In this document: positions 43,702 through 55,773 of the stretch, one piece after another
Numbering within the stretch: the first letter of the stretch is position 1
Layout of the letters: every line of letters starts with the position of its first letter
Assembly: GCA_036435485.1 (NCBI GenBank)
Contig: CM071600.1
Location: 54,929,546 to 54,993,545 of the forward strand
Direction: 5' to 3'
Source: Saposhnikovia divaricata
Lineage: Eukaryota > Streptophyta > Magnoliopsida > Apiales > Apiaceae
Length of the DNA: 64,000 nt
The notes under the pieces: model-generated
Databases searched by the model: none
What the model saw: the letters and a program-made list of their open reading frames with translations, nothing else
What the model was told of the DNA's origin: nothing
Position numbers and translations under genes: made by a program

Positions 43702-45110
43702 CTTAAATTGTATTTTTTAATTAAACTATTCGTGATCAGTATCGTTTGAAACATGTGATTGATTTTCAAAGATTTTATCTTGTTACTGGACTATGTGGTT
43801 ATTGTGTACATACTTAAATATGTTCAAAATTGTACTTTGAAAACTAATATGAGTAATATTGATAGCAATCATGTCAGATTTTAATTTTGTTGTACGTCAT
43901 AGAATATAATTTGAGTGTTTTATGGGTGTTGTCTAATTATTAATTAAGACGATTTTTCATAGCACTTACATTCCTAAATTTTCTTAAAAAATGATGCATC
44001 CATTTAGCTGGATCTCCAATAATATTCAAGGTAAAAACTTAATAGTCTTCACGATGCTACATTCTGAGAATGTAGGTTTCAGTCCTGATTCCAATAAAAA
44101 ACCTTCGTAAATTTTCTAAAACTTCTCAGGTCTTGCGCTTTTACTTCTTAAAACTACATTTTTAATTCTTTTATTTGTTTTCTTCTAATTTCTTCATTTT
44201 AAGAATTCTTTGCCTTTATTTCTCTTCCGATTTCCGTCTGACTTTCATTGAGTTACCTCCATAAATAATATATAATATATGGTCCTTTTTTCCCGTAAAA
44301 TGTCATATTTTAAAGTGAACATTAACTAATTTGTATATAAAAGGTAATGTGTTATTTGTAGAATTCGTCTTTTTGAAGCCAAATATTTTTATGACCCAAA
44401 TAGTTTGACTAATAAATTATTGTATCTTATTTAGTAATATAATAATTTCATTTTACGTTAACACCTCAATATTTTTTACTCTAATATATTGTTTGATAAT
44501 ATCCATCATATTAATTATAATATCAGTTTATAACCCAATTGTGTATTTTACGTAATTATTTTATCGATAATACATATTGTGTGTATAATTTAAAATACAT
44601 GTGAATATGTGATCTAATGGTATGAAGATGCAGAATTTAACTCGGTGATCCACGTTCGATTATCACTAAAAATAGTACTTCTATACAATATGAACTTAGG
44701 AGTAAATTGGTGCTTTCAAATCAGTAATAAAGTACTTTAGTTATTGACTTAATCATATATGTAATATTTTTCATAAAAAATACATTATGCATTTCATATT
44801 GTTTCTTTATATAAAACCAAATCTTGCCCCGCTTAAGCGATATACATAGAGATATTATGTGTATTATTGAAAACACGTATAGATGAGTGCTTAGGTTGTT
44901 TAAGAGAATAATTATATAGTGATTTTTTTATTATTATGTTGATTATTATTGTTATTACAATTTTATAATATTATCAAACCATATATTATGTATTAATAAT
45001 TTATATTTTAATTTAATATGTTATAGTTCAAATCAATAAATGTTAACGCAACATGACAAAAAATTATTAATATGTCGCAATATTATAATATTAGAAAAAA
45101 AATTTACTAA
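43702..45110. other. AT-rich intergenic region without genes
   Basis: No credible coding frame. A diverged relative of the SINE-like unit may lie at about 44585-44680 (TTTAAAATACATGTGAATATGTG, then a B-box-like CGTTCGATTAT). Confidence 0.4.
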
Positions 45111-45290
45111 AACAACACACATACATCTTTTATGTGTATGATTTAAAACACATGTGATTGAGTGGTGTAGTTGTAAAAAGATTTGTTAATTAACTCGGGG
45201 CCCCAAGTTCAATTCCCACCAACCACAACTTTTTCAAAAAAATTGAGAATAGAGGGATAAATTAATAATCATACTACATAAAAAGTCGCA
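45111..45290 (+). mobile_element. tRNA-like SINE, copy A of a tandem pair
   Basis: An A-box-like TGGTGTAGTTG (45163-45173) and a B-box-like AGTTCAATTCC (45206-45216) lie 32 bases apart, the arrangement of an internal Pol III promoter as in tRNA-derived SINEs. The unit is about 180 bp and is followed directly by copy B. Confidence 0.5.
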
Positions 45291-45475
45291 CAACACACAC
45301 ATATATCTATAATGTGTATGTTTTAAAACATATGTGATTGAGTGGTGTAGTGGTGGAAGGATTTGCTAAATAACTTGAAGACCCAAGTTCAATCCCCAAC
45401 AACCACAATTTTTTAAAAAATTTGAGAATAGAGGGATAAATTGGTAATTACAATACATTAAAAAATCTCACTATT
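45291..45475 (+). mobile_element. tRNA-like SINE, copy B of a tandem pair
   Basis: Same unit as copy A, offset 180 bases: A box TGGTGTAGTGG (45343-45353) and B box AGTTCAATCCC (45386-45396). Both match tRNA consensus boxes better than copy A. The 3' parts share GAGAATAGAGGGATAAATT. Confidence 0.5.
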
Positions 45476-46064
45476 TTTATCTTGTGTTGACCTATTATAT
45501 ATATAATAGATAGCTATTATATCTATGGAATTTAGGGGCACCCCTTGTACCCCCGATCCGACTCTGCTCACACGTTACACGTCAATCTCTTATTTTTGAT
45601 AAGTTACTCGATATTTTGTAAAAGAAACGAGAAAAATAACACAATACCAATATACATGTATTGTCGCTTTTCGAATTGGACCATGTCGACAATCTTTTAA
45701 TTAAAGAATGGGCTTAAGTTGAGCAAATGTGTATTTAAAATAGGACTAAAAAAGAAGTTTGTACTTTGATTTGGGCCTCAAAAATAGAGGCCCAACCTAA
45801 CCACACCCTTCTCCATTTCAAGTTTCGAATAACTGGTGGTCGCTGGTCATTAGTTGAGAAGACAGTGATTCTGGCCCGTTCAATCAAATTGAAAATTCGT
45901 GGAACATTATAGAAAAAATGCATCAAAATTACGATATATTAAAACACTCTTAAATTCGATAATTTTATGAAATTTGAAATTTAAGGTGCCATGTAATAGG
46001 GGTCTTTGCACATCCTGTAATACATCTATATCTATATTATCTATACTATATCTATATTATTATA

Positions 46065-46328
46065 CTCCCTCCGTCCCTTTTTAGTTGGCACATTTGCAAA
46101 AAAAAAAAATTGTCTCTAAATAGTTGTTACATTCCTTGTTCCAATACATTTTTGTACCAATTTTTTCATATCTACCCCTCTACTGCTAATTCCAATGTTT
46201 GACTTTACAACTAATCTCATCATTTAATATAATAATTAGGGGCAATACATGGAAACAATTTATAATATTAAAATTTTCTTAATATGTGTTTTTTTTCCAA
46301 ATGTGTCACTAAAAAGGGACGGAGGGAG
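46065..46328. mobile_element. Stowaway MITE (264 bp)
   Basis: Terminal inverted repeats CTCCCTCCGTCCCTTTTTAG and the complementary CTAAAAAGGGACGGAGGGAG are flanked by TA target duplications (46063-46064, 46329-46330). This is a classic plant Stowaway element. It encodes nothing. Confidence 0.93.
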
Positions 46329-46838
46329 TATTAAAGTTGAAAAATTGAAAGTTTGTTAGTTTGGTTATCCTAATTATTAAAATTATTAATAATATTATTA
46401 TATTATAAAAACAACAACTCAAAAAACTAATTATTAATGTTAACGTAATTATATTCCTCCGCCCATATTGTGCTTATTCATGGACTCTTTCTTCTGCTCT
46501 GATCCAACAACTCAATTATCCATCTTCTCCAAAGATTTCACACTCATTCTTCTGCTCTGATCCAACAACTCAATTATCCATCTTCTCCAAAGATTTCACT
46601 ACCACCAGCTGCGCTCAATATGCGATGCGGGATTTCTGTTGGATCAGATCTTTTGAAGTCAAGCTTCCCCGCATGGCAAGAGTGACCACCCATCTAAGCC
46701 AATAATCAATTATTTATTGAATCAAGGTATTATCCTAATTAATAAATAGGAAAATAATATAATTAATGGTAAGTAGTCGATTGTCTTTTCAAATTAAAAT
46801 ACGTTACTTTTTAATTATTAGATATTACCTTTTATAAA
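46329..46838. other. Intergenic stretch with a short tandem duplication
   Basis: A 51-bp segment starting CTTCTGCTCTGATCCAACAA occurs at 46491-46541 and again at 46549-46599, separated by 7 bases. No gene is supported. Confidence 0.7.
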
Positions 46839-46956
46839 TGTAATAACCCGAATTTCCGTACTTGTGAATTTTTTTATTTTATGGATGAATAGTACTTTGC
46901 ATGGATGAATAGTAAATTTCATGGATGAATAGTGATTTTGGGAATTAAGAAAATTT
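46839..46956 (+). repeat. Left fragment of a Tekay-like Gypsy LTR interrupted by the Athila-like element
   Basis: TGTAATAACCCGAATTTCCG resembles the start of the Tekay-type LTR at 18494 (TGTAATAACCGCGAATTT). Inside are three near-copies of ATGGATGAATAGT about 20 bases apart. The sequence stops at the Athila-like LTR, and the probable continuation is at 58811. Confidence 0.65.
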
Positions 46957-48202
46957 TCACGTTACCATGTATTTTATACACATTTTGTCTTTTATTCTCT
47001 TACATTTTTGTTAGTTTCGAATGTAGTTTTATCGATATTAATTATGTTTTTATCTTTCCGTGCCTCATGCTTAATTGTTTAAAAGATGGATTATTGTGGG
47101 CTTGAAAGCGAAGATTATTCAAGAGGGAAGTTAGAAGATGCAAGCTCGCGATACCGGGAGGTGTTTAATGCATTATCTTCAAGTTTTCCTCCTGAACGGG
47201 ATGTTGTACGGCCGTTCAACAGGCCGTTCAAAAGGAGCAGTTTTTCTGTACGGGTTGCTGTACGGCAGTTCAACAGACCGTACAGCCCTGCTGTGTATTA
47301 AAAAAAGAAGTGAAGCCAAACACATCTCATTTGATTTTTCTCTCATCTTTAGCATCTCAAGAACACAATTAGGGTTAGGAGGAGACATTTATTACTTGTA
47401 ATCTAGCATTGATTATGAGTAACTAACTCCATTTATTTGGCTCAAGGAGGATCTCTTGTACTAAACCCATTTCATTTTAAGTAAGATCTATTTCACTCTA
47501 TCTTGAATTCTTGAGTTGTATTGTTTATGATTTTGCTTGAAGAATTGTAAGTTGCTTCAATTTGCTCTTCTTGTAATTTCAATTGTTAATTGTTTGTGCT
47601 ACTCCGTAATTGTTAGTGCATTTATTATAGTAGCACAAGGTTTAGTTCACCTAAATCCTCAAGATTCAAGTGCAAATACCTAGGTTGAGCTTCTCATCCT
47701 TGGGTTTGTCTTAGCCTCTCTTTGTTTAATTCCTTGACTTGGTTAAATTGATAGTGCTTCATTATTGGTTGCTAATGTCAAGAGAGCTAATTTATGTGCT
47801 TCACTAAATTAATGTTTTGAGAAGAGAAATAAGTAATTGTGTGCTTCACCAATTATCTTGGTTAAGTAGAGTTGGATATATTTTGCTTGTTTGTGGGTTG
47901 AAGTGCTTGAATTTCCATAATCCTTGGGTCAAATAACTCTTTATCTTGATAATTTACTCATTGTGTTTGTTGTATTGGTAAAATTGGATGATAGCAATTT
48001 ATTTAGTCATATTTCTCTAGCATATTATTTCTTGCATTCTAGGTGTTTGATTAAATACCACAACCAACTAAAAAAAACCCCCCCACCATTTTACTTTACA
48101 CTAGTATTGAACGCTATTCCCTTGGGTTCGATCCCTACTTGCCACATTTGTTATATTTTATAGTTAAGTGCGAACATAGTAGAGCATAAACATTTATTTT
48201 CA
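46957..48202 (+). repeat. 5' LTR of the Athila-like element (about 1246 bp)
   Basis: Matches 57554-58810. The first dozen bases differ (TCACGTTACCATG against TGATAACGTG), so the exact start is uncertain by a few bases. Contains GC-rich repeated words around TGTACGG and CCGTTCAACAG at 47205-47290. Confidence 0.88.
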
Positions 48203-48236
48203 ATTTGGCGCGTCGTCGACGGGCGTGGCCAAATTT

Positions 48237-48254
48237 TGGCGCCGCTGTCGGGGA
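48237..48254 (+). other. Primer binding site of the Athila-like element, tRNA-Asp type
   Basis: TGGCGCCGCTGTCGGGGA differs at two positions from the Athila-type PBS complementary to tRNA-Asp. It lies 34 bases after the LTR end, farther than usual. The gap holds a GC-rich segment with the palindrome GTCGAC and a second TTTGGCGC. Confidence 0.8.
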
Positions 48255-48359
48255 TCTAGTTTTAGTTCAATATTAGTGCGCGTACAAAATTGTGAATATT
48301 TTTAGTTTCATTGTGCATATTTATCTTTTTCCCTTTATTTTAAGAAATTTTTGCTATGT

Positions 48360-50100
48360 ATGACTCGATCCTCTTGTTTAGGTGATCTTGCGTATTCATC
48401 TAATCCCGAGAGACTCTTGCGAAGGAATCAAAGGAATTCAAGTGTCAATATAGATTCATCAATTAAATTTATTTCTAGTTCACCTTCGGAAGAGGAAGAG
48501 GAGTTGAACGAGGGTCTTCCCCTTGTTATTCCTATCTCATCACCGGACGATAACATTGATAAAGTCATGGAAAATCTTCCTCAACGCACACTCAAGGAGA
48601 TTGCTTCTCCTAGCTCCGTTCAACTACCATTAAGCATTGTATTTCCGGGAGAACAACCATTTGAGCTAAAGGGCGGTCTTATTGCCCTCCTTCCCAAGTT
48701 TGGAGGTGAAGGCACGGAAGATCCTTTTAGGCATATTCAAGAATTTGAAATGGTATGTTCTTCAATGAGACCAAACAATGCTACGGAAGAACCAGTAAAG
48801 TTGAAGGCATTTCCCTTTTCCTTGAGAGACAATGCCAAGGCATGGCTAATTTACCTTCTTCCAAACTCAATCACTACATGGGAGCAAATGCGAAGTGCCT
48901 TCTTGGGGAAATTCTTCCCTACATCAAAGGCTACGGGCATCTCCAAAGAAATTTCTGGTATTCGGCAATACTCCGGGGAAACATTGTATGAGTATTGGGA
49001 AAGGTTTCAAAAGCTTTGTCAAAGTTGTCCTCCACACTTGATATCGGAAGAGTTGCTCATTCACTACTTCTATGGAGGCTTGGAATATAGTGCTAAATTA
49101 CACCTTGACGCTTCAAGTGGTGGAGTTCTTGTGGATAAAACACCGGAGGAGGCTAGAAAGTTGATAACCAAGATTGCCGAGAATTCCCGCCAATTTGGGG
49201 ATCGTCAAATGCATGTCAAGAACCCTTCCGTGAATGAGGTGTCAACTCAAAGGTTAGAGGGCCAAATCTCGGACCTTACATCATTGGTTCGTCAATTAGC
49301 CGTTGGGAATCTCCAACAACAAAAGTATTGTGGTGTTTGCAATATGTCGGATCATGCTACTAATGAATGCCTATCATTCCAACAACCCGAAGAGCAAATT
49401 AATGCTATTGGAGGTTTTTCGGGACCACACCTCAAAGGAAGTATGACCCCTATAGTAACACCTACAATCCCGGTTGGAGAGACCATCCAAATTTTCGATA
49501 TGGAAACCCCAACTCACCAAACTCTAACCAAGACCAATCCCAAAATCCAAACACTTTCAACACCCAACATCAACAAAACCTTCATCCATACCCACAAAAA
49601 CGTCCAAATCAAAATTTTCAAGCACCCCCACCTCCACCTCAATATAACCCCCAAGACCATCAAGGGCCTTCTTCATCTACATTGTCATCACTTGAAGAAA
49701 TGATGAAACAATTGGCGACAAATAACATCCAATTTCAAAATAACACTTCTCAAAGTATATCCAACTTGGAGAAGCAAATGAGCCAACTAGCCACAACCGT
49801 GAATCGATTGCAAAGCCAAGGCTCTAGGCAACTTCCTTCTCAAGCGGAGGTGAACCCCAAAGAAAATGCTAGTGCCATGATCTTAAGGTGTGGGAAAGAA
49901 TTGGAGGACCTTCATGCTCAGGCCAAGGGTAAGATGGTGAATGATAATAAAGGTGGAAAGGTTGAAAATGATGACATCTTGGAGGCTAAGGATGAAAACC
50001 TTGAAGATGATATGGAAATTGAGGAAGAGAAAGTTGATGTGGGTAAAAAGGAAAGTGTTCAAGAGGACGTTTCACAAGCAAAGAAGCCAAGGTTTATTGA
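48360..50100 (+). pseudogene. Athila-like gag, one frameshift
   Basis: The first ATG is at 48360 (MTRSSCLGDLAY). The gag core has FGGEGTEDPFRHIQEFE, KLKAFPFSLRDNAKAWL, FFPTSKATGISKEI and LIHYFYGGLE. The CCHC knuckle is CGVCNMSDHATNEC (49330-49371). Near 49445 the frame shifts, and the original frame ends in nonsense at 49703. The second frame carries on with an Asn/Gln/Pro-rich stretch and a coiled-coil-like LEEMMKQLATNN...NLEKQMSQLATTV segment near 49690-49800, which belongs to the same gag. Confidence 0.85.
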
Positions 50101-51945
50101 TGATGTGGTTATTCGACCTCCATTCCCTTCCAAATTTTCTAAACCAAAGAAAGACATTGTTGATAAGGAAATGCTTGAGACATTCCGAAAAGTGGAAATC
50201 ACTCTCCCGTTACTATATGCCATAAACCAAGTTCCAAGGTATGCAAAGTTTCTCAAAGATTTGTGTACTAACAAAAGGAAGTTAAGAGGTGATGAAACTA
50301 TAGTGGTGGATGAGCATGTCTCAGCCGTGATTCAAAGGAGGTTACCTCAAAAATGTTCGGATCCGGGCACATTCAATATTCCTTGCAAGATTGGAGGTAA
50401 ATTCTTTGAAAGATCTATGCTTGATTTAGGTGCCTCGATCAATGTGATGCCCCTTTCCATATTCCAAACTTTAAATTTGGGGGCACTTGAGAATACGAAT
50501 GTGATCATTCAACTCACGGATAGATCTAATGCCTATCCCGAAAGGGTAATTGAAGATGTGCTTGTTCATGTTGATCAAATGGTTTTCCCCGCCGACTTTT
50601 ACATCTTGAAAATGGAAGATGGTCCATCAAACATCAAGTCCGCACCAATTCTCTTTGGGCGTCCATTCTTGAAAATGGCGAAGACCAAGATTAATATGGA
50701 TGACGGTTCTCTCACTATGGAGTTTGGCGATGAAGTTGTCAAGTTCAATATCTATGATGCCATGAAATTTCCTAGTGAGTCACACTCACTTTGCTCCATT
50801 GATGTCATTGATGATTTGGCCCAACAAGCTTTTGACATGGGCAATAAAGAAGCTCTCCAAGTGGTTATTGAGGGATGTGCAATTGAAGATGATGGATTCC
50901 CTATTTCGGAAGAGGCCAATGAAGCAATTATGTAGCTCAATGCATTGCAACCCTTACCTCAAAGGCGTGAACTTGCAAAAATTGATCTTCCCTTGTCTTA
51001 TTCCAAATTACTCCCTTCTATTGAGAATCCTCCAACTTTGGAATTGAAAGTATTGCCTAATCATCTCAACTATGCTTATCTTGGGGACAATGAGACTCTT
51101 CCCGTAATCATAGCTTCTAATTTGAGTAATGTACAAGAAGAACGCCTCTTGCGGGTTCTTAAGGATCATAAAAGTGCTATTGGGTGGACCATTGCCGATA
51201 TTAAGGGTATTAGTCCCTCCACTTGCATGCATCCTATACTCTTCGAAGACGGAGCTAAACCTACTAGAGACCCTCAAAGAAGACTTAACCCGGCAATGAT
51301 GGAAGTTGTTAAAAAAGAGATTCTCAAGCTACTTGATGTGGGTATCATTTTTCCAATCTCGGATAGCGAATGGGTGAGTCTGGTACATTGTGTTCCTAAA
51401 AAGGCGGGTATCACTCTTGAGGAGAATCTTAAAGATGAGCTTGTGTCTACCCGAGTCCAAAATGGGTCACGAATGTGCATAGATTATCGCAAGTTGAATG
51501 CGGTAACTCGGAAAGGCCATTTTCCTCTTCCTTTCATTGATCAAATGTTAGAGAGGTTAGCCGGGAAGGAATTCTATTGATTTCTAGATGGATTTAGTGG
51601 ATATCACCAAATTGTCATTGCTCCCGAAGATCAAGACAAAACCACATTCACTTGTCCTTTTGGCACGTTTGCATTTCGTAAACTCTCATTTGGCTTATGT
51701 GGTGCTCCCGCAACTTTTCAAAGGTGTATGGTGAGTATTTTCTCCGACATGATAGAGAGTGGAATTGAAGTCTTTATGGATGATTTCTCTATTTCGGGTG
51801 ATTCTTTTGATGAATGTCTTCAAATTCTTACACATGCTTTGGATCGATGCTTGGAGACTAATCTAGTGCTTAATTATGAAAAATGTCATTTCATAGTCCA
51901 AGAAGGTATTGTATTAGGGCATATTGTGTCTAGGAAGGGCATTGA
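50101..51945 (+). pseudogene. Athila-like protease and reverse transcriptase, broken
   Basis: The protease has LDLGASINVMPLSIF near 50420 (D-L-G-A active site) and ILFGRPFL near 50650. A TAG at 50933-50935 ends this frame and it resumes in register. The RT has SRMCIDYRKLNAVT near 51470, then a TGA at 51578-51580 immediately before FLDGFSGYHQI. The catalytic FMDDFSISG is near 51780. A frameshift near 51945 moves the RNase H into another frame. Confidence 0.87.
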
Positions 51946-53937
51946 ATGGACAAGGCAAAAGTTGATATTATTGCAAGTCTTTCATACCCTTCAAATGTCA
52001 AGGATGTGTGGTCTTTTCTTGGTCATGCCGGATTCTATAGGAGGTTTATCAAGGATTTCTCCAAGGTTGCTCTTCCCCTATCATCTCTTCTACAAAAGGA
52101 TGTGGAGTTTAAAATTGATGAAAAATGCAAGACGACTTTTGACCATCTCAAGGAAGCTTTAACTTTGGCCCCTATCATTAAAGCTCCGGATTGGTCTCTT
52201 CCTTTTGAGATTATGTGTGATGCTAGCAATTATGCGGTTGGTGCGGTGTTAGGGCAAAAGGTTGACAAACGCTCTCATGTGATTTATTATGCCTCTCGCA
52301 CACTCAACTCCGCGCAAGTGAACTATACCACCACCGAGAAGGAATTGCTTACTATTGTCTTTACTCTTGACAAGTTTCGTTCATATCTCCTTGGTTACAA
52401 AGTCATCATATACACGGATCATGCCGCCTTAAGACATCTATTGGCAAAGAAAGAATCAAAGCCTAGGTTGATTCGATGGATCCTTCTCCTTCAAGAATTT
52501 GACTTAGAAATCAAAGATAAAATCGGTACCGAGAACTTAGTGGCGGACCACTTGAGTCGACTTGTGAGGGAGGAAGATGTTTCTCCTCTTCAAGAATTAT
52601 TTCCGGATGAGCACTTATTTGGAATTCAAACCGAGGTGCCATGGTATGCGGATCTTGTGAACTACCTTGTGTGCAAAACTTTTCCTAATGGCATGCCTAA
52701 GTATCAAAGGGAGAAATTAAGGAGTGAAGCCAAACACTACATTTGGGATGATCCTTATCTTTGGAAACATTGTGCGGATCAAGTCATGAGAAGGTGTGTT
52801 CCCTAGTCGGAAATTTCTTCAATTCTTCAATTTTGTCATTCTTATGCTTGTGGAGGTCATTTTGGGAAAGATCGAACGGCAAGAAAGGTGCTTGAATGTG
52901 GATTTACATGGCCAACACTTTTTCGTGACTCTTACGAATTTTGTAAGCAATGTGAACCTTGTCAAAGAACCGAAAATATTGCAAAAAGGAATGAAATACC
53001 CCAAACTCCAATTATTGTGGTAGAAATCTTTGATGTTTGAGGAATTGATTTTATGGGGCCATTTCCATCTTCTTCTAATGGAAATCTCTATATTCTCTTG
53101 GCCGTTGATTATGTCTCTAAGTGGGTGGAGGCCAAGGCAACAAAATCGGATGATGGTAAGGCGGTTGTTGCATTTCTCATGTCTCAAATTTTTAACCGAT
53201 TTGGTGTTCCCAAAGCTATCATAAGTGATCAAGGTACCCACTTTTGTAACAAATTGGTGGGGAATCTTCTTAAATCCTATGGGGTCTATCATCGAATGGC
53301 CATGGCTTATCATCCTCAATCTAATGGTCAAGCCGAAGTTTCTGATCAGGAGATTAAGTCTATTCTTGAGAAGGTGGTGAAACCCTCTAGGAAAGATTGG
53401 TGTGTTCGTCTTGAAGATGCTTTATGGGCCTATAGAATGGCTTTCAAAACTCCTATTGGCATGTCTCCTTACAAGTTGGTTTTTGGTAAATCTTGCCATC
53501 TTCCCGTTGAGTTAGAGCACCAAGCTTATTGGGCAATCAAAGCTTGCAATATGGATCTTAATGTTGTCGGGGCTCATCGAAAACTTAACTTGCTTGAATT
53601 GGAGGAAATTCGTAACAATGCCTATGAGAATGCTCAATCATATAAGGCTAGAGTGAAAGACTTTCATGATCGTTCGCTCATTCCTAAATCATTTCATGTT
53701 GGGCAAAAGGTTCTCCTCTACAACTCTCGTCTCAAGTTAATGCCCGGGAAGCTTCGATCTCGTTGGTTGGGTCCATTTGTTATTGTAAAAATCTACCCTC
53801 ATGGAGCGATGGATTTGCGAAGTTTATCTACCGACAAAGAATTCAAGGTGAATGGTCACCGTCTCAAGCCTTTCTATGAAGGATTTCAAGAATCTACCGT
53901 TGATATCATCTCATTAGAGGATTCCCTTCATGGATGA
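51946..53937 (+). pseudogene. Athila-like RNase H and integrase, broken
   Basis: The RNase H has MCDASNYAVGAVL, TEKELLTIVFTLDKF, IYTDHAALRHLL and NLVADHLSRL. A TAG at 52804-52806 precedes the integrase zinc region, which runs 52810-52990 with CKQCEPCQR. A TGA at 53036-53038 precedes the core: GPFPSSSNGNLYILLAVDYVSKWVEA, IISDQGTHF and HPQSNGQAEVSDQEI. The C-terminus has KVLLYNSRLKLMPGKLRSRW and PHGAMDLR, as is usual for Athila-type integrases. The end at 53937 is natural. Confidence 0.88.
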
Positions 53938-54019
53938 GTTTCTCTTATGTTAGTTTATGTGTTGGTGCTACGAGGCACATTCGGGAAGTCGAGCCAACGA
54001 CAGTTAACAAAGGCGCTTT

Positions 54020-54934
54020 TTGGGAGGCAACTTTACTACCGTGAAGTGTAATGTTGAAGTTGTAAATGAGTTAAGCGTACCCTCTCGCTTCACTTTTAGG
54101 ATGATGGGTTCATGGTTTAGTGTTCGTTTAGAGGAGATTTGTGATTGGTTTGGGTGGAAATACAATAAAGGCTTCCGGACATTTTCCACCCGATTTCAAT
54201 ATTCTTTTTGGCGTGAAATTTCTTCGGATGCTCAATGGCCTTCGGGTGGTCGGATTAAGTCCACCAAAATCACGGACCCTAGTTTGTGCTATATTTATCG
54301 GGTTATGGTTCATTCTTTGTATGGTAATGAAGGTTCAAATAGCGCCATTTCTTTGGGAGAGCTTGGGGTCCTCAATTGGTTGTATGATGAGTTTCTAGTA
54401 GATTGGGAGTATGTATTCTCTTCTCAGTTGTTGGAGCTAACTCGGCGTAAAGGGAGGGGTTCCCTTATCTTTGGCGGGTTTATCATCCGAATTGCTACTA
54501 AGTTAGGGATTCTTGATCGGGATAACTCCCCTATTTCATGGATGGAGGGTGGCCAACCTATAGCTACTATTGACTTTGCTGTTCTGAAGAACATGGGGGT
54601 CATCTCGGGGTCTTTTGATAATTTTCGATGGACTGGACACAAATCATCTCAGCTCAAGTTTCCTACATCTCCTATTGGAGCCGAGGCGGAACCGATTTCT
54701 GAGCCTCCCCTGCTTTCTGATGATCATCAGAATTCTCCCTCTCATAGTCATGTCGATGAGTTCTCAGAGGCTCAACGGGCCTACTTGCAACGCATGGAGC
54801 AGTCCATCAAGGACCATGTTGATATGAGGTTTTCTGAACATCGAGAGTGGATGGAGCAATTTTGTGCTTCGATGATGGCTCAGTGTAGCACTAGTTCTCG
54901 GGATCCACCTTTGGATCCTCCTCATGATGCTTGA
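54020..54934 (+). CDS. Post-pol ORF of the Athila-like element, about 300 codons
   Basis: The frame is open from 54008; the first in-frame ATG is at 54101, giving about 278 residues. The N-terminal two thirds look globular and resemble plant transposon proteins of Athila-type elements (RFTFRMMGSWFSVRLEEICDWFGW, then YRVMVHSLYGNEGSNSAIS and RKGRGSLIFGGFIIRIATKLGI). The C-terminal third is Ser/Pro/Glu-rich, with a short charged helix (AQRAYLQRMEQSIKDHVDMRF). Its position after pol is where Athila elements carry an envelope-like or accessory ORF. I see no signal peptide or strong membrane helix. The 5' end may be truncated, because sequence typical of the post-integrase spacer runs straight into it. 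Confidence 0.6.
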   Translation: MGGNFTTVKCNVEVVNELSVPSRFTFRMMGSWFSVRLEEICDWFGWKYNKGFRTFSTRFQYSFWREISSDAQWPSGGRIKSTKITDPSLCYIYRVMVHSLYGNEGSNSAISLGELGVLNWLYDEFLVDWEYVFSSQLLELTRRKGRGSLIFGGFIIRIATKLGILDRDNSPISWMEGGQPIATIDFAVLKNMGVISGSFDNFRWTGHKSSQLKFPTSPIGAEAEPISEPPLLSDDHQNSPSHSHVDEFSEAQRAYLQRMEQSIKDHVDMRFSEHREWMEQFCASMMAQCSTSSRDPPLDPPHDA

Positions 54935-54955
54935 GCTTTTTGGCTTTGCTCCCGG

Positions 54956-55773
54956 TCCTTATTGCTTATTTTCAGGGGAGTTTTCTTTCACTCTTGTTTC
55001 TCCCTCATTTTTATTTGTCATGCATGAGGACATGCCATGTTTTAAGTGGGGGAATGATTGTTTATGTTCATCCTTGTAGTATAATATGTAGGTAGTGTTA
55101 GTATTCTCTTTTGTTCCATTTGATGTCTGTATCGTTTACTTTGGGAAATCATGAGCTTGTTTACTTGTTTGTAAAATTTAAGACATTGTGAGCTTGTAGT
55201 CTTGTTTTCTCCTATTTCGTGCCTAGCATTATCAATTTGATGTGAATCTATAAGTTTGATGCACCTTATTGCACACACTCACTTAAACTGGCATGAAAAG
55301 TCTAGATTGTTGTAATTAAATTGTAAACATGACGATTATCTCTTAGAATGCATGGAATCAAATCGAGAAGATGTTATTACAACTTAAACCTTGTGAGGCC
55401 TTGAACGATGATTCTTTTGCTTGTGTGTTGCTCCCTCTTTATGTGTGTTTGTTACTCTAGGGCTTGCATTAAACCTTCATTCATGGATGCACCTTAATAA
55501 GGAAATTCTATTTAGGATAACCTTTTTGACCTTTTTAGCTTGTGAACCATGAAAATAATCCCTAGTTACCCCTTTGAAGCTTATATCCATATTTTTTTCG
55601 TCACTTTCTCCTTTTATACATGAGTCAAAGCCAAATACTTCACTCTCGACCTAGTTGAGCTAGTTGAGTCTTGGAAAGAATTGATTGATGAGCATGTGAA
55701 TTTGGAGAAGTTGTGAAGAGGAAGGATTCTAATTATTGTAAGTGGGAACTAGTTTGATGTGTATATCTAGATG
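54956..55773 (+). repeat. 818-bp tandem repeat, unit 1
   Basis: Starts TCCTTATTGCTTATTTTCAG and continues into the identical arrangement at 55774. It includes a purine tract AAGTGGGGGAATGATT near 55040 that resembles the true PPT at 57539-57553. Confidence 0.95.

Noticed and set aside
47086..47301. 71-codon frame in the Athila-like LTR (again at 57681-57896)
   Set aside because: Short, lies in an LTR with small internal repeats, and resembles no known protein; more likely chance.
55042..55278. 78-codon minus-strand frame present twice (also 55860-56096)
   Set aside because: Its presence in duplicate is explained by the 818-bp tandem duplication, not by selection.
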